Assembly: GCA_029067355.1 (NCBI GenBank)
Contig: JAIEEQ010000065.1
Coordinates: 1 to 40,243, forward strand
Source: Anaeroplasmataceae bacterium
GTDB taxonomy: Bacteria > Bacillota_I > Bacilli_A > Acholeplasmatales > Anaeroplasmataceae
DNA length: 40,243 nucleotides
Direction of reading: 5' to 3'
Part shown: in pieces, positions 38,101 to 40,243 of the stretch
Numbering within the stretch: the stretch's first letter is position 1
Layout: each line of letters begins with the position of its first letter
Made by a program: the position numbers and the translations under genes
The notes under the pieces: generated by a model
What the model saw: only the letters and a program-made list of their open reading frames with translations
Database searches by the model: none
Told to the model about the DNA's origin: nothing

Positions 38101-38767
38101 TTTGAGCAGTACCACGTGTCTTAGGATGAGCTGGATTTAAAGCATTTGCTCTAAACTTAGCAACCGCCTCACGATCTAATAATTTGTCAAATACTTCATA
38201 ATCAATTGGTTCAATTGTATTTACCTCATGAGATGTTCTAAATCCATCAAAGAAATGTAGGAAAGGAATGCTAGATTCAATTGCAGATAAATGTGCAACA
38301 CCAGCTAAATCCATAACCTCCTGAACAGAACCAGAGCATAGCATAGCAAAGCCAGTTTGACGACAAGCCATAACATCCTGATGATCGCCAAAGATAGATA
38401 AGGATTGTGCAGCAAGCGTACGTGCTGAAACATGAATAACACCTGGCAAACATTCACCAGCAATTTTATACATGTTAGGAATCTTTAGCAATAATCCTTG
38501 TGATGCAGTATAGGTTGTAGTTAAAGCACCTGCTTGTAAAGAACCATGAACTGTACCAGCAGCTCCTCCCTCAGATTGCATTTCAACTACTTTAACAGGC
38601 ATTCCAAATAAGTTCTTCTTACCTTGAGAAGCCCATTCATCAGTGTACTCCGCCATTGGTGATGATGGAGTAATAGGATAGATACCAGCAACCTCTGTAA
38701 ATGCATAAGATGAATATGCAGCAGCGTAGTTACCATCTATCGCCATTCTTTTCTTTTTCTCACTCAT
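35189..38767 (-). CDS. nifJ: Pyruvate:ferredoxin (flavodoxin) oxidoreductase
   Basis: AIDGNYAAAYSSYAFTEVAGIYPITPSSPMAEY; ferredoxin Cys motifs CIQCNQCAFVCPH and CTGCGVCLTVCPG; TPP region GGDGWAYDIGYGGLDHV...VYSNTGGQSSKS. Confidence 0.97.
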   Translation of the reverse strand: MSEKKKRMAIDGNYAAAYSSYAFTEVAGIYPITPSSPMAEYTDEWASQGKKNLFGMPVKVVEMQSEGGAAGTVHGSLQAGALTTTYTASQGLLLKIPNMYKIAGECLPGVIHVSARTLAAQSLSIFGDHQDVMACRQTGFAMLCSGSVQEVMDLAGVAHLSAIESSIPFLHFFDGFRTSHEVNTIEPIDYEVFDKLLDREAVAKFRANALNPAHPKTRGTAQNDDVYFQTRELQNFKYEGVYDVVDKYMKAISKATGRKYQPYTYYGAKDAKYVIVAMGSVTECAEEVVDFLTARGEKVGILKVHLYRPFVVDKFLKAMPKTAKRIAVLDRTIEQGALYEPLCLDVKAAYFGAKDAPVIVGGRYGLSSKDTTPDLVNAVFCNLKKSKPKDHFTLGINDDIKYTSLEVTENIDVADATTTELLFFGLGSDGTVGACKNISKIVGDYTSYYSQSYAAYDSKKSGGSTRLHLRFSKNPIRSTYLVNKPHFVSCSLDAYLDKFDMISGLRDGGTFLLNTVVDAKNIEKRLPNRYKRLLAEKHAKFYIIAANAAARECGFRPGLGVNTIMQSAFFKLNEQIMDYEEAKQHMKEFATKTYLRKGQELVDQNHKAIDMGGTKLVEVPVKPEWADLVDEEKKVDMKRPEFVREIADVINAIDGDSLPLSVFAKFGDDCHMPQGTAAYEKRGVATDVPLWTSENCIQCNQCAFVCPHACIRPFLCTEEEVAKAPKGAQFLDATGFKGYKYTLQVSTLDCTGCGVCLTVCPGKKVKDETGAMVQHPALTSHSMADSNKNKEAKICEYFYNKVSYKGDIAGTNNAKNVQFSKPLFEFSGACGGCGETPYVKAVSQLFGDRMLVANATGCTSIYSGSYPSSPYTTNAEGRGPAWANSLFEDNAEFGFGMRMAVETLRDRIQNVMALNMNDMPVDAQKLCTEWMENRTSGAKTKELAPKIVEAMKGIDAPYAKEILSLKDYLVKVSQWIIGGDGWAYDIGYGGLDHVIANNEDVNILVVDTEVYSNTGGQSSKSSRTGAIAKFAAAGKPTFKKDLASIAMSYGHVYVATVCHGYNQNQVIKALKEAEAYNGPSIIICYSPCIAHNIKKGLFMSQAEAKKATECGYWPTFRFNPDLAKEGKNPFQMDSKEPDWTKYNDFLMNEGRYAQLVKINPEKAQELLEMNMKDAQKRYANYTRLANVEYPNK

Positions 38768-38808
38768 ATTATTCCTCCTAATGAGTTAAAATATTTTTAT
38801 TCGTATCT

Positions 38809-38837
38809 ATTATAATCTTTTTAATAAAATATTTCAA
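38809..38837 (-). promoter_or_regulatory. Promoter of nifJ/por
   Basis: Minus strand TTGAAA - 17 bp - TATAAT. Confidence 0.7.
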
Positions 38838-38944
38838 CCAAGAACAATTAAACAAATTGCTTTTTTTCACTTTTTTTGATATTTTTTTAAATTTGTTGAA
38901 AGCGGTTCAGAAAATCATCCATTTTTTTACAAAAAAATGACAAA

Positions 38945-38966
38945 AGAAAAAAGGGACAAAGTCCCA
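38945..38966 (-). terminator. Intrinsic terminator after dapA-like gene
   Basis: Minus strand GGGAC-TTT-GTCCC-TTTTTT. Confidence 0.7.
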
Positions 38967-38969
38967 AAG

Positions 38970-39845
38970 CTAATCCTCATCAATAAAACTCAAATAATCC
39001 TCTTCTATTCTTCTACGCATTTGAATAGAAGTTTCTGCCAAAGGCATTCTTAGCTTTCTTGTTTTAAAGCCCATCACATATAGCAAATACTTTACTGGAA
39101 TAGGGGAAGGCTCCTTATAAATATCCTCTGTCAGCTTATGGATTTTTTTATAGGTCAGCCTAGAAATATGAGCATTTTTCTCAAAAGAATCAATAATCAG
39201 CTTTACTTCCTTTGGAAAGGCATTATTAATGACTGAAATAATACCTACTGCTCCAAGACTTAATGAAGGAATCATTGTTAAATCATCCGCACCATATAAT
39301 ACAAAGGATTCATGGCACAGCAAAGAAATTTTTGTCTGGTACTCCAAATCTCCAGAAGCCTCTTTGATTCCTATAATATTGGGATGGTAGGATAAAAATT
39401 GAACAACCTCCTCATTAAGACATAACCCTGTTCTTTTGGGAACGTTATATAATATTATTGGATGCTTTACATAATCTGCAATATAAGAAAAATGCTTTAT
39501 TACCCCCTCTGTATTACTTTTAATATAATAAGGGGCACTCACCAAATAAGAATCAATATCAAAGGAGTCAAAAAGCCTTGCAAGCTCTATCGCTTTAGAT
39601 GGAATATTTGCAATAATTCCAACCATGATTTTTATTCTGCCTTTTAAATATGTAACCACATATTCAACAAGTTTTCTTTTTTCCTCATCTGACAAGCTTT
39701 CTGACTCTGCGGTTGTTCCTAGAAGCAAGATACCATCTGTCTTGTTTTCTAAATGAAACTCTAAAAGCCTAGAAATTTCCTCATAATTGATTTCATTATC
39801 TTCTGTAAAAGGGGTTATCAACGCTACTATACTACCTTTTAACAT
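38970..39845 (-). CDS. dapA: 4-hydroxy-tetrahydrodipicolinate synthase (DapA family)
   Basis: GSIVALITPFTEDNEINYEE, GILLLGTTAESESLSDEEK, PIILYNVPKRTGLCL, IIGIKEASGD. Start at MLKGS (39845) preferred over 39857. Confidence 0.88.
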   Translation of the reverse strand: MLKGSIVALITPFTEDNEINYEEISRLLEFHLENKTDGILLLGTTAESESLSDEEKRKLVEYVVTYLKGRIKIMVGIIANIPSKAIELARLFDSFDIDSYLVSAPYYIKSNTEGVIKHFSYIADYVKHPIILYNVPKRTGLCLNEEVVQFLSYHPNIIGIKEASGDLEYQTKISLLCHESFVLYGADDLTMIPSLSLGAVGIISVINNAFPKEVKLIIDSFEKNAHISRLTYKKIHKLTEDIYKEPSPIPVKYLLYVMGFKTRKLRMPLAETSIQMRRRIEEDYLSFIDED

Positions 39846-39871
39846 ATATATCACCAATATTATTCTATGAG

Positions 39872-39905
39872 AAAAAAAGAAAAGGAGATACTAAAATCTC
39901 CTTGG
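39872..39905 (-). terminator. Intrinsic terminator after cold-shock gene
   Basis: AAGGAGAT-ACTAAA-ATCTCCTT with a T-rich 3' side on the minus strand. Confidence 0.7.
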
Positions 39906-39910
39906 TTTCT

Positions 39911-40108
39911 TTATGCCTTGCGAACATCCTTTGCTAATTGACCTTTGTCACCCTCAACAACATCAAAGGTAACTTCTTCGCCTTCATTTAATGATCTATA
40001 ACCTTCAGCTATTATTGAACTGTAATGAACAAAAACTTCTTTGCCATCTTCAGAAACTATAAAGCCATAGCCCTTTTCAGCATTAAACCACTTAACCTTA
40101 CCCTTCAT
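39911..40108 (-). CDS. Cold-shock protein (CspA family)
   Basis: [42 protein letters not shown]; start 40108. Confidence 0.95.
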   Translation of the reverse strand: MKGKVKWFNAEKGYGFIVSEDGKEVFVHYSSIIAEGYRSLNEGEEVTFDVVEGDKGQLAKDVRKA

Positions 40109-40141
40109 AAGATATACTCCTTTCAAACTTTTCTAAATAAG

Positions 40142-40170
40142 ATTATACCTCAAAATACAAATTATAACAA
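40142..40170 (-). promoter_or_regulatory. Promoter of cold-shock gene
   Basis: Minus strand TTGTTA - 17 bp - TATAAT. Confidence 0.65.
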
Positions 40171-40243
40171 GGATTTTCCGTATTTTTGACATATTTTTTC
40201 TTTCTTTTGATTTTTTTTGTTAAAGAATTGCGATATAATAAAA

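Noticed and set aside
38896-38910. cre-like TTGAAAGCGGTTCAG upstream of nifJ
   Set aside because: One base short of the cre spacing and ~60 bp upstream of the -35; too weak to call.
1-40243. Search by eye for CRISPR arrays, tRNA/rRNA genes and defence islands
   Set aside because: No regularly spaced repeats, no tRNA-like cloverleaf noticed and no recognisable defence genes; a tRNAscan/CRISPR finder run would be needed to exclude them formally.

Overview
40.2 kb window from a low-GC, Firmicutes-like bacterium; nearly all genes are on the minus strand. Main contents: (1) a GGDEF/EAL protein whose EAL domain looks degenerate; (2) a module of two PII-like proteins plus a duplicated DUF1538-type membrane protein; (3) a plus-strand pair, an esterase and a stand-alone 5'-3' exonuclease; (4) two very large surface proteins with InlB/Listeria-Bacteroides-type repeats, one a pectinesterase lipoprotein and one a ~1545 aa membrane-anchored protein in an apparent operon with a multi-TM protein; (5) an aromatic amino acid operon (aroF-tyrA-aroB-aroA-chorismate mutase-aroE-kinase-like-aroC-gltD-like) with no recognisable shikimate kinase or dehydroquinase, preceded by a promoter overlapped by a perfect 23-bp dyad; (6) an XRE regulator plus small membrane protein, a heterodimeric ABC exporter, endonuclease IV, a T-box-controlled amino-acid ABC transporter, pyruvate:ferredoxin oxidoreductase, dapA and a cold-shock gene. 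The first 17 bases contain an exact match to the outer Nextera adapter sequence, so the window edge looks like an assembly artefact. The least explained items are the PII/PII/DUF1538 module, the kinase-like gene in the aro operon, the shared C-terminal module of the XRE/membrane pair, and an A7 homopolymer frameshift just after the start codon of a small secreted or anchored protein. No CRISPR, rRNA, tRNA or intact transposon was seen.
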